64,000 nt of DNA from contig NW_026870540.1 of NCBI RefSeq assembly GCF_963576545.1, positions 369,413 through 433,412 of the forward strand, read 5' to 3'. This document shows, piece after piece, positions 9,885-23,867 of this stretch. The notes beneath the pieces are model-generated. The model saw only the letters and a program-made list of their open reading frames with translations. It searched no databases and was not told the DNA's origin. This stretch comes from Limanda limanda. Taxonomy: Eukaryota; Chordata; Actinopteri; Pleuronectiformes; Pleuronectidae. A program made the translations under genes and the position numbers. Position 1 is the stretch's first letter. Every line of letters begins with the position of its first letter.

Positions 9885-11015
9885 TTCCGAAAGTCGGAGA
9901 AGCTCAAGGATGGTACCGATCGATGCGCGCTACCCCATTTAGTGGGGGTAGAGCCTACTTGCAAGTCTCTCCGACCTTCACAAAAAAAGTTATTCAAGAA
10001 TATCTCTTTCTCCTATGTGCTTTCATCCCTAACCCTAACCCTAACCCTTCCGAAAGTCGGAGAAGCTCAAGGATGGTACCGATCGATGCGCGCTACCCCA
10101 TTTAGTGGGGGTAGAGCCTACTTGCAAGTCTCTCCGACCTTCACAAAAAAAGTTATTCAAGAATATCTCTTTCTCCTATGTGCTTTCATCCCTAACCCTA
10201 ACCCTAACCCTTCCGAAAGTCGGAGAAGCTCAAGGATGGTACCGATCGATGCGCGCTACCCCATTTAGTGGGGGTAGAGCCTACTTGCAAGTCTCTCCAA
10301 CCTTCACAAAAAAAGTTATTCAAGAATATCTCTTTCTCCTATGTGCTTTCATCCCTAACCCTAACCCTAACCCTTCCGAAAGTCGGAGAAGCTCAAGGAT
10401 GGTACTGATCGATGCGCGCAACCCCATTTAGTGGGGGTAGAGCCTACTTGCAAGTCTCTCCGACCTTCACAAAAAAAGTTATTCAAGAATATCTCCTCAG
10501 ATTTGGGGGAATTTCGTCGGTCGACCTCTTCCGAAGGTCGTACAAGCTCGGGGATGGTACCAATCGATCCGCAGGACCCAAATTAGTCCAGATGCAACCA
10601 CTTTCCAAGTCTCTCCGACCTTCACAAAAAAAGTTATTCAAGAATATCTCTTTCTCCTATGTGCTTTCATCCCTAACCCTAACCCTAACCCTTCCGAAAG
10701 TCGGAGAAGCTCAAGGATGGTACTGATCGATGCGCGCAACCCCATTTAGTGGGGGTAGAGCCTACTTGCAAGTCTCTCCGACCTTCACAAAAAAAGTTAT
10801 TCAAGAATATCTCCTCAGATTTGGGGGAATTTCGTCGGTCGACCTCTTCCGAAGGTCGTACAAGCTCGGGGATGGTACCAATCGATCCGCAGGACCCAAA
10901 TTAGTCCAGATGCAACCACTTTCCAAGTCTCTCCGACCTTCACAAAAAAAGTTATTCAAGAATATCTCTTTCTCCTATGTGCTTTCATCCCTAACCCTAA
11001 CCCTAACCCTAACCC
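9885..11015 (+). repeat. n-type SSS-DD block (1131 bp)
   Basis: Units start at 9885, 10048, 10211 (S) and 10374, 10692 (D 324). The third S carries CTCCAACC for CTCCGACC, the n marker, in its core. Confidence 0.9.
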
Positions 11016-12778
11016 TTCCGAAAGTCGGAGAAGCTCAAGGATGGTACCGGTCGATGCGCGCTACCCCATTTAGTGGGGGTAGAGCCTACTTGCAAGTCTC
11101 TCCGACCTTCACAAAAAAAGTTATTCAAGAATATCTCTTTCTCCTATGTGCTTTCATCCCTAACCCTAACCCTAACCCTTCCGAAAGTCGGAGAAGCTCA
11201 AGGATGGTACCGATCGATGCGCGCTACCCCATTTAGTGGGGGTAGAGCCTACTTGCAAGTCTCTCCGACCTTCACAAAAAAAGTTATTCAAGAATATCTC
11301 TTTCTCCTATGTGCTTTCATCCCTAACCCTAACCCTAACCCTTCCGAAAGTCGGAGAAGCTCAAGGATGGTACCGATCGATGCGCGCTACCCCATTTAGT
11401 GGGGGTAGAGCCTACTTGCAAGTCTCTCCGACCTTCACAAAAAAAGTTTTTCAAGAATATCTCTTTCTCCTATGTGCTTTCATCCCTAACCCTAACCCTA
11501 ACCCTTCCGAAAGTCGGAGAAGCTCAAGGATGGTACCGATCGATGCGCGCTACCCCATTTAGTGGGGGTAGAGCCTACTTGCAAGTCTCTCCGACCTTCA
11601 CAAAAAAAGTTATTCAAGAATATCTCTTTCTCCTATGTGCTTTCATCCCTAACCCTAACCCTAACCCTTCCGAAAGTCGGAGAAGCTCAAGGATGGTACT
11701 GATCGATGCGCGCAACCCCATTTAGTGGGGGTAGAGCCTACTTGCAAGTCTCTCCGACCTTCACAAAAAAAGTTATTCAAGAATATCTCCTCAGATTTGG
11801 GGGAATTTCGTCGGTCGACCTCTTCCGAAGGTCGTACAAGCTCGGGGATGGTACCAATCGATCCGCAGGACCCAAATTAGTCCAGATGCAACCACTTTCC
11901 AAGTCTCTCCGACCTTCACAAAAAAAGTTATTCAAGAATATCTCTTTCTCCTATGTGCTTTCATCCCTAACCCTAACCCTAACCCTTCCGAAAGTCGGAG
12001 AAGCTCAAGGATGGTACCGATCGATGCGCGCTACCCCATTTAGTGGGGGTAGAGCCTACTTGCAAGTCTCTCCGACCTTCAAAAAAAAAGTTATTCAAGA
12101 ATATCTCTTTCTCCTATGTGCTTTCATCCCTAACCCTAACCCTTCCGAAAGTCGGAGAAGCTCAAGGATGGTACTGATCGATGCGCGCAACCCCATTTAG
12201 TGGGGGTAGAGCCTACTTGCAAGTCTCTCCGACCTTCACAAAAAAAGTTATTCAAGAATATCTCCTCAGATTTGGGGGAATTTCGTCGGTCGACCTCTTC
12301 CGAAGGTCGTACAAGCTCGGGGATGGTACCAATCGATCCGCAGGACCCAAATTAGTCCAGATGCAACCACTTTCCAAGTCTCTCCGACCTTCACAAAAAA
12401 AGTTATTCAAGAATATCTCTTTCTCCTATGTGCTTTCATCCCTAACCCTAACCCTAACCCTTCCGAAAGTCGGAGAAGCTCAAGGATGGTACCGATCGAT
12501 GCGCGCTACCCCATTTAGTGGGGGTAGAGCCTACTTGCAAGTCTCTCCGACCTTCACAAAAAAAGTTATTCAAGAATATCTCCTCAGATTTGGGGGAATT
12601 TCGTCGGTCGACCTCTTCCGAAGGTCGTACAAGCTCGGGGATGGTACCAATCGATCCGCAGGACCCAAATTAGTCCAGATGCAACCACTTTCCAAGTCTC
12701 TCCGACCTTCACAAAAAAAGTTATTCAAGAATATCTCTTTCTCCTATGTGCTTTCATCCCTAACCCTAACCCTAACCC
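11016..12778 (+). repeat. v-type SSSS block followed by D-S-DD (1763 bp)
   Basis: Units start at 11016, 11179, 11342, 11505 (S), 11668 (D), 11986 (S 157), 12143 and 12461 (D). The first S has ACCGGTCG for ACCGATCG and the third has TTTTTC for TTATTC. This marker pair recurs in runs at 17746, 21773, 31401, 34624 and 38166. Confidence 0.9.
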
Positions 12779-15177
12779 TTCCGAAAGTCGGAGAAGCTCA
12801 AGGATGGTACCGATCGATGCGCGCTACCCCATTTAGTGGGGGTAGAGCCTACTTGCAAGTCTCTCCGACCTTCACAAAAAAAGTTATTCAAGAATATCTC
12901 TTTCTCCTATGTGCTTTCATCCCTAACCCTAACCCTAACCCTTCCGAAAGTCGGAGAAGCTCAAGGATGGTACCGATCGATGCGCGCTACCCCATTTAGT
13001 GGGGGTAGAGCCTACTTGCAAGTCTCTCCGACCTTCACAAAAAAAGTTATTCAAGAATATCTCTTTCTCCTATGTGCTTTCATCCCTAACCCTAACCCTT
13101 CCGAAAGTCGGAGAAGCTCAAGGATGGTACTGATCGATGCGCGCAACCCCATTTAGTGGGGGTAGAGCCTACTTGCAAGTCTCTCCGACCTTCACAAAAA
13201 AAGTTATTCAAGAATATCTCCTCAGATTTGGGGGAATTTCGTCGGTCGACCTCTTCCGAAGGTCGTACAAGCTCGGGGATGGTACCAATCGATCCGCAGG
13301 ACCCAAATTAGTCCAGATGCAACCACTTTCCAAGTCTCTCCGACCTTCACAAAAAAAGTTATTCAAGAATATCTCTTTCTCCTATGTGCTTTCATCCCTA
13401 ACCCTAACCCTAACCCTTCCGAAAGTCGGAGAAGCTCAAGGATGGTACCGATCGATGCGCGCTACCCCATTTAGTGGGGGTAGAGCCTACTTGCAAGTCT
13501 CTCCGACCTTCACAAAAAAAGTTATTCAAGAATATCTCCTCAGATTTGGGGGAATTTCGTCGGTCGACCTCTTCCGAAGGTCGTACAAGCTCGGGGATGG
13601 TACCAATCGATCCGCAGGACCCAAATTAGTCCAGATGCAACCACTTTCCAAGTCTCTCCGACCTTCACAAAAAAAGTTATTCAAGAATATCTCTTTCTCC
13701 TATGTGCTTTCATCCCTAACCCTAACCCTAACCCTTCCGAAAGTCGGAGAAGCTCAAGGATGGTACCGATCGATGCGCGCTACCCCATTTAGTGGGGGTA
13801 GAGCCTACTTGCAAGTCTCTCCGACCTTCACAAAAAAAGTTATTCAAGAATATCTCTTTCTCCTATGTGCTTTCATCCCTAACCCTAACCCTAACCCTTC
13901 CGAAAGTCGGAGAAGCTCAAGGATGGTACCGATCGATGCGCGCTACCCCATTTAGTGGGGGTAGAGCCTACTTGCAAGTCTCTCCGACCTTCACAAAAAA
14001 AGTTATTCAAGAATATCTCTTTCTCCTATGTGCTTTCATCCCTAACCCTAACCCTAACCCTTCCGAAAGTCGGAGAAGCTCAAGGATGGTACCGATCGAT
14101 GCGCGCTACCCCATTTAGTGGGGGTAGAGCCTACTTGCAAGTCTCTCCGACCTTCACAAAAAAAGTTATTCAAGAATATCTCTTTCTCCTATGTGCTTTC
14201 ATCCCTAACCCTAACCCTAACCCTTCCGAAAGTCGGAGAAGCTCAAGGATGGTACTGATCGATGCGCGCAACCCCATTTAGTGGGGGTAGAGCCTACTTG
14301 CAAGTCTCTCCGACCTTCACAAAAAAAGTTATTCAAGAATATCTCCTCAGATTTGGGGGAATTTCGTCGGTCGACCTCTTCCGAAGGTCGTACAAGCTCG
14401 GGGATGGTACCAATCGATCCGCAGGACCCAAATTAGTCCAGATGCAACCACTTTCCAAGTCTCTCCGACCTTCACAAAAAAAGTTATTCAAGAATATCTC
14501 TTTCTCCTATGTGCTTTCATCCCTAACCCTAACCCTAACCCTTCCGAAAGTCGGAGAAGCTCAAGGATGGTACTGATCGATGCGCGCAACCCCATTTAGT
14601 GGGGGTAGAGCCTACTTGCAAGTCTCTCCGACCTTCACAAAAAAAGTTATTCAAGAATATCTCCTCAGATTTGGGGGAATTTCGTCGGTCGACCTCTTCC
14701 GAAGGTCGTACAAGCTCGGGGATGGTACCAATCGATCCGCAGGACCCAAATTAGTCCAGATGCAACCACTTTCCAAGTCTCTCCGACCTTCACAAAAAAA
14801 GTTATTCAAGAATATCTCTTTCTCCTATGTGCTTTCATCCCTAACCCTAACCCTAACCCTTACGAAAGTCGGAGAAGCTCAAGGATGGTACCGATCGATG
14901 CGCGCTACCCCATTTAGTGGGGGTAGAGCCTACTTGCAAGTCTCTCCGACCTTCACAAAAAAAGTTATTCAAGAATATCTCCTCAGATTTGGGGGAATTT
15001 CGTCGGTCGACCTCTTCCGAAGGTCGTACAAGCTCGGGGATGGTACCAATCGATCCGCAGGACCCAAATTAGTCCAGATGCAACCACTTTCCAAGTCTCT
15101 CCGACCTTCACAAAAAAAGTTATTCAAGAATATCTCTTTCTCCTATGTGCTTTCATCCCTAACCCTAACCCTAACCC
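12779..15177 (+). repeat. SS-DD and SSS-DDD blocks
   Basis: Units start at 12779, 12942 (S 157), 13099, 13417 (D), 13735, 13898, 14061 (S), 14224, 14542 and 14860 (D). The segment from 12143 repeats at +956 (D-D-S starts 12143, 12461, 12779 against 13099, 13417, 13735). The D at 14860 carries the TTACGAAAG marker ahead of the next k run. Confidence 0.88.
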
Positions 15178-16302
15178 TTCCGAAAGTCGGAGAAGCTCAA
15201 GGATGGTACCGATCGATGCGCGCTACCCCATTTAGTGGGGGTAGAGCCTACTTGCAAGTCTCTCCGACCTTCACAAAAAAAGTTATTCAAGAATATCTCT
15301 TTCTCCTATGTGCTTTCATCCCTAACCCTAACCCTAACCCTTCCGAAAGTCGGAGAAGCTCAAGGATGGTACCGATCGATGCGCGCTACCCCATTTAGTG
15401 GGGGTAGAGCCTACTTGCAAGTCTCTCCGACCTTCACAAAAAAAGTTATTCAAGAATATCTCTTTCTCCTATGTGCTTTCATCCCTAACCCTAACCCTTC
15501 CGAAAGTCGGAGAAGCTCAAGGATGGTACCGATCGATGCGCGCTACCCCATTTAGTGGGGGTAAAGCCTACTTGCAAGTCTCTCCGACCTTCACAAAAAA
15601 AGTTATTCAAGAATATCTCTTTCTCCTATGTGCTTTCATCCCTAACCCTAACCCTAACCCTTCCGAAAGTCGGAGAAGCTCAAGGATGGTACTGATCGAT
15701 GCGCGCAACCCCATTTAGTGGGGGTAGAGCCTACTTGCAAGTCTCTCCGACCTTCACAAAAAAAGTTATTCAAGAATATCTCCTCAGATTTGGGGGAATT
15801 TCGTCGGTCGACCTCTTCCGAAGGTCTTACAAGCTCGGGGATGGTACCAATCGATCCGCAGGACCCAAATTAGTCCAGATGCAACCACTTTCCAAGTCTC
15901 TCCGACCTTCACAAAAAAAGTTATTCAAGAATATCTCTTTCTCCTATGTGCTTTCATCCCTAACCCTAACCCTAACCCTTCCGAAAGTCGGAGAAGCTCA
16001 AGGATGGTACTGATCGATGCGCGCAACTCCATTTAGTGGGGGTAGAGCCTACTTGCAAGTCTCTCCGACCTTCACAAAAAAAGTTATTCAAGAATATCTC
16101 CTCAGATTTGGGGGAATTTCGTCGGTCGACCTCTTCCGAAGGTCGTACAAGCTCGGGGATGGTACCAATCGATCCGCAGGACCCAAATTAGTCCAGATGC
16201 AACCACTTTCCAAGTCTCTCCGACCTTCACAAAAAAAGTTATTCAAGAATATCTCTTTCTCCTATGTGCTTTCATCCCTAACCCTAACCCTAACCCTAAC
16301 CC
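15178..16302 (+). repeat. k-type SSS-DD segment
   Basis: Units start at 15178, 15341 (S 157), 15498 (S, k marker), 15661 (D) and 15979 (D 324). It parallels 8436-9566, including the CAACTCC change in the 324-bp D, so it is a long-range copy of that block about 6.7 kb away. Confidence 0.88.
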
Positions 16303-19300
16303 TTCCGAAAGTCGGAGAAGCTCAAGGATGGTACCGATCGATGCGCGCTACCCCATTTAGTGGGGGTAGAGCCTACTTGCAAGTCTCTCCGACCTTCACA
16401 AAAAAAGTTATTCAAGAATATCTCCTCAGATTTGGGGGAATTTCGTCGGTCGACCTCTTCCGAAGGTCGTACAAGCTCGGGGATGGTACCAATCGATCCG
16501 CAGGACCCAAATTAGTCCAGATGCAACCACTTTCAAAGTCTCTCCGACCTTCACAAAAAAAGTTATTCAAGAATATCTCTTTCTCCTATGTGCTTTCATC
16601 CCTAACCCTAACCCTAACCCTTCCGAAAGTCGGAGAAGCTCAAGGATGGTACCGATCGATGCGCGCTACCCCATTTAGTGGGGGTAGAGCCTACTTGCAA
16701 GTCTCTCCGACCTTCACAAAAAAAGTTATTCAAGAATATCTCTTTCTCCTATGTGCTTTCATCCCTAACCCTAACCCTAACCCTTCCGAAAGTCGGAGAA
16801 GCTCAAGGATGGTACCGATCGATGCGCGCTACCCCATTTAGTGGGGGTAGAGCCTACTTGCAAGTCTCTCCGACCTTCACAAAAAAAGTTATTCAAGAAT
16901 ATCTCTTTCTCCTATGTGCTTTCATCCCTAACCCTAACCCTAACCCTTCCGAAAGTCGGAGAAGCTCAAGGATGGTACCGATCGATGCGCGCTACCCCAT
17001 TTAGTGGGGGTAGAGCCTACTTGCAAGTCTCTCCAACCTTCACAAAAAAAGTTATTCAAGAATATCTCTTTCTCCTATGTGCTTTCATCCCTAACCCTAA
17101 CCCTAACCCTTCCGAAAGTCGGAGAAGCTCAAGGATGGTACTGATCGATGCGCGCAACCCCATTTAGTGGGGGTAGAGCCTACTTGCAAGTCTCTCCGAC
17201 CTTCACAAAAAAAGTTATTCAAGAATATCTCCTCAGATTTGGGGGAATTTCGTCGGTCGACCTCTTCCGAAGGTCGTACAAGCTCGGGGATGGTACCAAT
17301 CGATCCGCAGGACCCAAATTAGTCCAGATGCAACCACTTTCCAAGTCTCTCCGACCTTCACAAAAAAAGTTATTCAAGAATATCTCTTTCTCCTATGTGC
17401 TTTCATCCCTAACCCTAACCCTAACCCTTCCGAAAGTCGGAGAAGCTCAAGGATGGTACTGATCGATGCGCGCAACCCCATTTAGTGGGGGTAGAGCCTA
17501 CTTGCAAGTCTCTCCGACCTTCACAAAAAAAGTTATTCAAGAATATCTCCTCAGATTTGGGGGAATTTCGTCGGTCGACCTCTTCCGAAGGTCGTACAAG
17601 CTCGGGGATGGTACCAATCGATCCGCAGGACCCAAATTAGTCCAGATGCAACCACTTTCCAAGTCTCTCCGACCTTCACAAAAAAAGTTATTCAAGAATA
17701 TCTCTTTCTCCTATGTGCTTTCATCCCTAACCCTAACCCTAACCCTTCCGAAAGTCGGAGAAGCTCAAGGATGGTACCGGTCGATGCGCGCTACCCCATT
17801 TAGTGGGGGTAGAGCCTACTTGCAAGTCTCTCCGACCTTCACAAAAAAAGTTATTCAAGAATATCTCTTTCTCCTATGTGCTTTCATCCCTAACCCTAAC
17901 CCTAACCCTTCCGAAAGTCGGAGAAGCTCAAGGATGGTACCGATCGATGCGCGCTACCCCATTTAGTGGGGGTAGAGCCTACTTGCAAGTCTCTCCGACC
18001 TTCACAAAAAAAGTTATTCAAGAATATCTCTTTCTCCTATGTGCTTTCATCCCTAACCCTAACCCTAACCCTTCCGAAAGTCGGAGAAGCTCAAGGATGG
18101 TACCGATCGATGCGCGCTACCCCATTTAGTGGGGGTAGAGCCTACTTGCAAGTCTCTCCGACCTTCACAAAAAAAGTTTTTCAAGAATATCTCTTTCTCC
18201 TATGTGCTTTCATCCCTAACCCTAACCCTAACCCTTCCGAAAGTCGGAGAAGCTCAAGGATGGTACCGATCGATGCGCGCTACCCCATTTAGTGGGGGTA
18301 GAGCCTACTTGCAAGTCTCTCCGACCTTCACAAAAAAAGTTATTCAAGAATATCTCTTTCTCCTATGTGCTTTCATCCCTAACCCTAACCCTAACCCTTC
18401 CGAAAGTCGGAGAAGCTCAAGGATGGTACTGATCGATGCGCGCAACCCCATTTAGTGGGGGTAGAGCCTACTTGCAAGTCTCTCCGACCTTCACAAAAAA
18501 AGTTATTCAAGAATATCTCCTCAGATTTGGGGGAATTTCGTCGGTCGACCTCTTCCGAAGGTCGTACAAGCTCGGGGATGGTACCAATCGATCCGCAGGA
18601 CCCAAATTAGTCCAGATGCAACCACTTTCCAAGTCTCTCCGACCTTCACAAAAAAAGTTATTCAAGAATATCTCTTTCTCCTATGTGCTTTCATCCCTAA
18701 CCCTAACCCTAACCCTTCCGAAAGTCGGAGAAGCTCAAGGATGGTACTGATCGATGCGCGCAACCCCATTTAGTGGGGGTAGAGCCTACTTGCAAGTCTC
18801 TCCGACCTTCACAAAAAAAGTTATTCAAGAATATCTCCTCAGATTTGGGGGAATTTCGTCGGTCGACCTCTTCCGAAGGTCGTACAAGCTCGGGGATGGT
18901 ACCAATCGATCCGCAGGACCCAAATTAGTCCAGATGCAACCACTTTCCAAGTCTCTCCGACCTTCACAAAAAAAGTTATTCAAGAATATCTCTTTCTCCT
19001 ATGTGCTTTCATCCCTAACCCTAACCCTAACCCTTACGAAAGTCGGAGAAGCTCAAGGATGGTACCGATCGATGCGCGCTACCCCATTTAGTGGGGGTAG
19101 AGCCTACTTGCAAGTCTCTCCGACCTTCACAAAAAAAGTTATTCAAGAATATCTCCTCAGATTTGGGGGAATTTCGTCGGTCGACCTCTTCCGAAGGTCG
19201 TACAAGCTCGGGGATGGTACCAATCGATCCGCAGGACCCAAATTAGTCCAGATGCAACCACTTTCCAAGTCTCTCCGACCTTCACAAAAAAAGTTATTCA

Positions 19301-20329
19301 AGAATATCTCTTTCTCCTATGTGCTTTCATCCCTAACCCTAACCCTAACCCTTCCGAAAGTCGGAGAAGCTCAAGGATGGTACCGATCGATGCGCGCTAC
19401 CCCATTTAGTGGGGGTAGAGCCTACTTGCAAGTCTCTCCGACCTTCACAAAAAAAGTTATTCAAGAATATCTCTTTCTCCTATGTGCTTTCATCCCTAAC
19501 CCTAACCCTAACCCTTCCGAAAGTCGGAGAAGCTCAAGGATGGTACCGATCGATGCGCGCTACCCCATTTAGTGGGGGTAGAGCCTACTTGCAAGTCTCT
19601 CCGACCTTCACAAAAAAAGTTATTCAAGAATATCTCTTTCTCCTATGTGCTTTCATCCCTAACCCTAACCCTAACCCTTCCGAAAGTCGGAGAAGCTCAA
19701 GGATGGTACCGATCGATGCGCGCTACCCCATTTAGTGGGGGTAAAGCCTACTTGCAAGTCTCTCCGACCTTCACAAAAAAAGTTATTCAAGAATATCTCT
19801 TTCTCCTATGTGCTTTCATCCCTAACCCTAACCCTAACCCTTCCGAAAGTCGGAGAAGCTCAAGGATGGTACCGATCGATGCGCGCTACCCCATTTAGTG
19901 GGGGTAGAGCCTACTTGCAAGTCTCTCCGACCTTCACAAAAAAAGTTATTCAAGAATATCTCTTTCTCCTATGTGCTTTCATCCCTAACCCTAACCCTAA
20001 CCCTTCCGAAAGTCGGAGAAGCTCAAGGATGGTACCGATCGATGCGCGCTACCCCATTTAGTGGGGGTAGAGCCTACTTGCAAGTCTCTCCGACCTTCAC
20101 AAAAAAAGTTATTCAAGAATATCTCTTTCTCCTATGTGCTTTCATCCCTAACCCTAACCCTAACCCTTCCGAAAGTCGGAGAAGCTCAAGGATGGTACCG
20201 ATCGATGCGCGCTACCCCATTTAGTGGGGGTAGAGCCTACTTGCAAGTCTCTCCAACCTTCACAAAAAAAGTTATTCAAGAATATCTCTTTCTCCTATGT
20301 GCTTTCATCCCTAACCCTAACCCTAACCC
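16303..20329 (+). repeat. 4027-bp higher-order repeat, copy 1
   Basis: The pattern is D-SSS-DD-SSSS-DDD-SSSSSS, with starts 16303 (D), 16621, 16784, 16947 (n), 17110, 17428 (D), 17746, 17909, 18072 (v), 18235, 18398, 18716, 19034 (D), 19352, 19515, 19678 (k), 19841, 20004 and 20167 (n). CTTTCAAAG in the first D (near 16533) recurs in the copy at +4027. Confidence 0.9.
19352..20329 (+). repeat. Run of six S units (fused k and n runs)
   Basis: Three S units ending with the k marker (19678) are followed directly by three ending with the n marker (20167). In all other k runs seen, a D follows the k unit. It looks like a join between two SSS runs with the intervening D units lost. Confidence 0.85.
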
Positions 20330-23300
20330 TTCCGAAAGTCGGAGAAGCTCAAGGATGGTACTGATCGATGCGCGCAACCCCATTTAGTGGGGGTAGAGCC
20401 TACTTGCAAGTCTCTCCGACCTTCACAAAAAAAGTTATTCAAGAATATCTCCTCAGATTTGGGGGAATTTCGTCGGTCGACCTCTTCCGAAGGTCGTACA
20501 AGCTCGGGGATGGTACCAATCGATCCGCAGGACCCAAATTAGTCCAGATGCAACCACTTTCAAAGTCTCTCCGACCTTCACAAAAAAAGTTATTCAAGAA
20601 TATCTCTTTCTCCTATGTGCTTTCATCCCTAACCCTAACCCTAACCCTTCCGAAAGTCGGAGAAGCTCAAGGATGGTACCGATCGATGCGCGCTACCCCA
20701 TTTAGTGGGGGTAGAGCCTACTTGCAAGTCTCTCCGACCTTCACAAAAAAAGTTATTCAAGAATATCTCTTTCTCCTATGTGCTTTCATCCCTAACCCTA
20801 ACCCTAACCCTTCCGAAAGTCGGAGAAGCTCAAGGATGGTACCGATCGATGCGCGCTACCCCATTTAGTGGGGGTAGAGCCTACTTGCAAGTCTCTCCGA
20901 CCTTCACAAAAAAAGTTATTCAAGAATATCTCTTTCTCCTATGTGCTTTCATCCCTAACCCTAACCCTAACCCTTCCGAAAGTCGGAGAAGCTCAAGGAT
21001 GGTACCGATCGATGCGCGCTACCCCATTTAGTGGGGGTAGAGCCTACTTGCAAGTCTCTCCAACCTTCACAAAAAAAGTTATTCAAGAATATCTCTTTCT
21101 CCTATGTGCTTTCATCCCTAACCCTAACCCTAACCCTTCCGAAAGTCGGAGAAGCTCAAGGATGGTACTGATCGATGCGCGCAACCCCATTTAGTGGGGG
21201 TAGAGCCTACTTGCAAGTCTCTCCGACCTTCACAAAAAAAGTTATTCAAGAATATCTCCTCAGATTTGGGGGAATTTCGTCGGTCGACCTCTTCCGAAGG
21301 TCGTACAAGCTCGGGGATGGTACCAATCGATCCGCAGGACCCAAATTAGTCCAGATGCAACCACTTTCCAAGTCTCTCCGACCTTCACAAAAAAAGTTAT
21401 TCAAGAATATCTCTTTCTCCTATGTGCTTTCATCCCTAACCCTAACCCTAACCCTTCCGAAAGTCGGAGAAGCTCAAGGATGGTACTGATCGATGCGCGC
21501 AACCCCATTTAGTGGGGGTAGAGCCTACTTGCAAGTCTCTCCGACCTTCACAAAAAAAGTTATTCAAGAATATCTCCTCAGATTTGGGGGAATTTCGTCG
21601 GTCGACCTCTTCCGAAGGTCGTACAAGCTCGGGGATGGTACCAATCGATCCGCAGGACCCAAATTAGTCCAGATGCAACCACTTTCCAAGTCTCTCCGAC
21701 CTTCACAAAAAAAGTTATTCAAGAATATCTCTTTCTCCTATGTGCTTTCATCCCTAACCCTAACCCTAACCCTTCCGAAAGTCGGAGAAGCTCAAGGATG
21801 GTACCGGTCGATGCGCGCTACCCCATTTAGTGGGGGTAGAGCCTACTTGCAAGTCTCTCCGACCTTCACAAAAAAAGTTATTCAAGAATATCTCTTTCTC
21901 CTATGTGCTTTCATCCCTAACCCTAACCCTAACCCTTCCGAAAGTCGGAGAAGCTCAAGGATGGTACCGATCGATGCGCGCTACCCCATTTAGTGGGGGT
22001 AGAGCCTACTTGCAAGTCTCTCCGACCTTCACAAAAAAAGTTATTCAAGAATATCTCTTTCTCCTATGTGCTTTCATCCCTAACCCTAACCCTAACCCTT
22101 CCGAAAGTCGGAGAAGCTCAAGGATGGTACCGATCGATGCGCGCTACCCCATTTAGTGGGGGTAGAGCCTACTTGCAAGTCTCTCCGACCTTCACAAAAA
22201 AAGTTTTTCAAGAATATCTCTTTCTCCTATGTGCTTTCATCCCTAACCCTAACCCTAACCCTTCCGAAAGTCGGAGAAGCTCAAGGATGGTACCGATCGA
22301 TGCGCGCTACCCCATTTAGTGGGGGTAGAGCCTACTTGCAAGTCTCTCCGACCTTCACAAAAAAAGTTATTCAAGAATATCTCTTTCTCCTATGTGCTTT
22401 CATCCCTAACCCTAACCCTAACCCTTCCGAAAGTCGGAGAAGCTCAAGGATGGTACTGATCGATGCGCGCAACCCCATTTAGTGGGGGTAGAGCCTACTT
22501 GCAAGTCTCTCCGACCTTCACAAAAAAAGTTATTCAAGAATATCTCCTCAGATTTGGGGGAATTTCGTCGGTCGACCTCTTCCGAAGGTCGTACAAGCTC
22601 GGGGATGGTACCAATCGATCCGCAGGACCCAAATTAGTCCAGATGCAACCACTTTCCAAGTCTCTCCGACCTTCACAAAAAAAGTTATTCAAGAATATCT
22701 CTTTCTCCTATGTGCTTTCATCCCTAACCCTAACCCTAACCCTTCCGAAAGTCGGAGAAGCTCAAGGATGGTACTGATCGATGCGCGCAACCCCATTTAG
22801 TGGGGGTAGAGCCTACTTGCAAGTCTCTCCGACCTTCACAAAAAAAGTTATTCAAGAATATCTCCTCAGATTTGGGGGAATTTCGTCGGTCGACCTCTTC
22901 CGAAGGTCGTACAAGCTCGGGGATGGTACCAATCGATCCGCAGGACCCAAATTAGTCCAGATGCAACCACTTTCCAAGTCTCTCCGACCTTCACAAAAAA
23001 AGTTATTCAAGAATATCTCTTTCTCCTATGTGCTTTCATCCCTAACCCTAACCCTAACCCTTACGAAAGTCGGAGAAGCTCAAGGATGGTACCGATCGAT
23101 GCGCGCTACCCCATTTAGTGGGGGTAGAGCCTACTTGCAAGTCTCTCCGACCTTCACAAAAAAAGTTATTCAAGAATATCTCCTCAGATTTGGGGGAATT
23201 TCGTCGGTCGACCTCTTCCGAAGGTCGTACAAGCTCGGGGATGGTACCAATCGATCCGCAGGACCCAAATTAGTCCAGATGCAACCACTTTCCAAGTCTC

Positions 23301-23867
23301 TCCGACCTTCACAAAAAAAGTTATTCAAGAATATCTCTTTCTCCTATGTGCTTTCATCCCTAACCCTAACCCTAACCCTTCCGAAAGTCGGAGAAGCTCA
23401 AGGATGGTACCGATCGATGCGCGCTACCCCATTTAGTGGGGGTAGAGCCTACTTGCAAGTCTCTCCGACCTTCACAAAAAAAGTTATTCAAGAATATCTC
23501 TTTCTCCTATGTGCTTTCATCCCTAACCCTAACCCTAACCCTTCCGAAAGTCGGAGAAGCTCAAGGATGGTACCGATCGATGCGCGCTACCCCATTTAGT
23601 GGGGGTAGAGCCTACTTGCAAGTCTCTCCGACCTTCACAAAAAAAGTTATTCAAGAATATCTCTTTCTCCTATGTGCTTTCATCCCTAACCCTAACCCTA
23701 ACCCTTCCGAAAGTCGGAGAAGCTCAAGGATGGTACCGATCGATGCGCGCTACCCCATTTAGTTGGGGTAAAGCCTACTTGCAAGTCTCTCCGACCTTCA
23801 CAAAAAAAGTTATTCAAGAATATCTCTTTCTCCTATGTGCTTTCATCCCTAACCCTAACCCTAACCC
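20330..23867 (+). repeat. 4027-bp higher-order repeat, copy 2 (3538 bp)
   Basis: Units follow copy 1 at +4027: 20330 (D with CTTTCAAAG), 20648, 20811, 20974 (n), 21137, 21455 (D), 21773, 21936, 22099 (v), 22262, 22425, 22743, 23061 (D, TTACG), 23379, 23542 and 23705 (k). The copy ends after the k run, where a D follows in place of three more S units. The S at 23705 also has a private AGTTGGGG. Confidence 0.9.
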
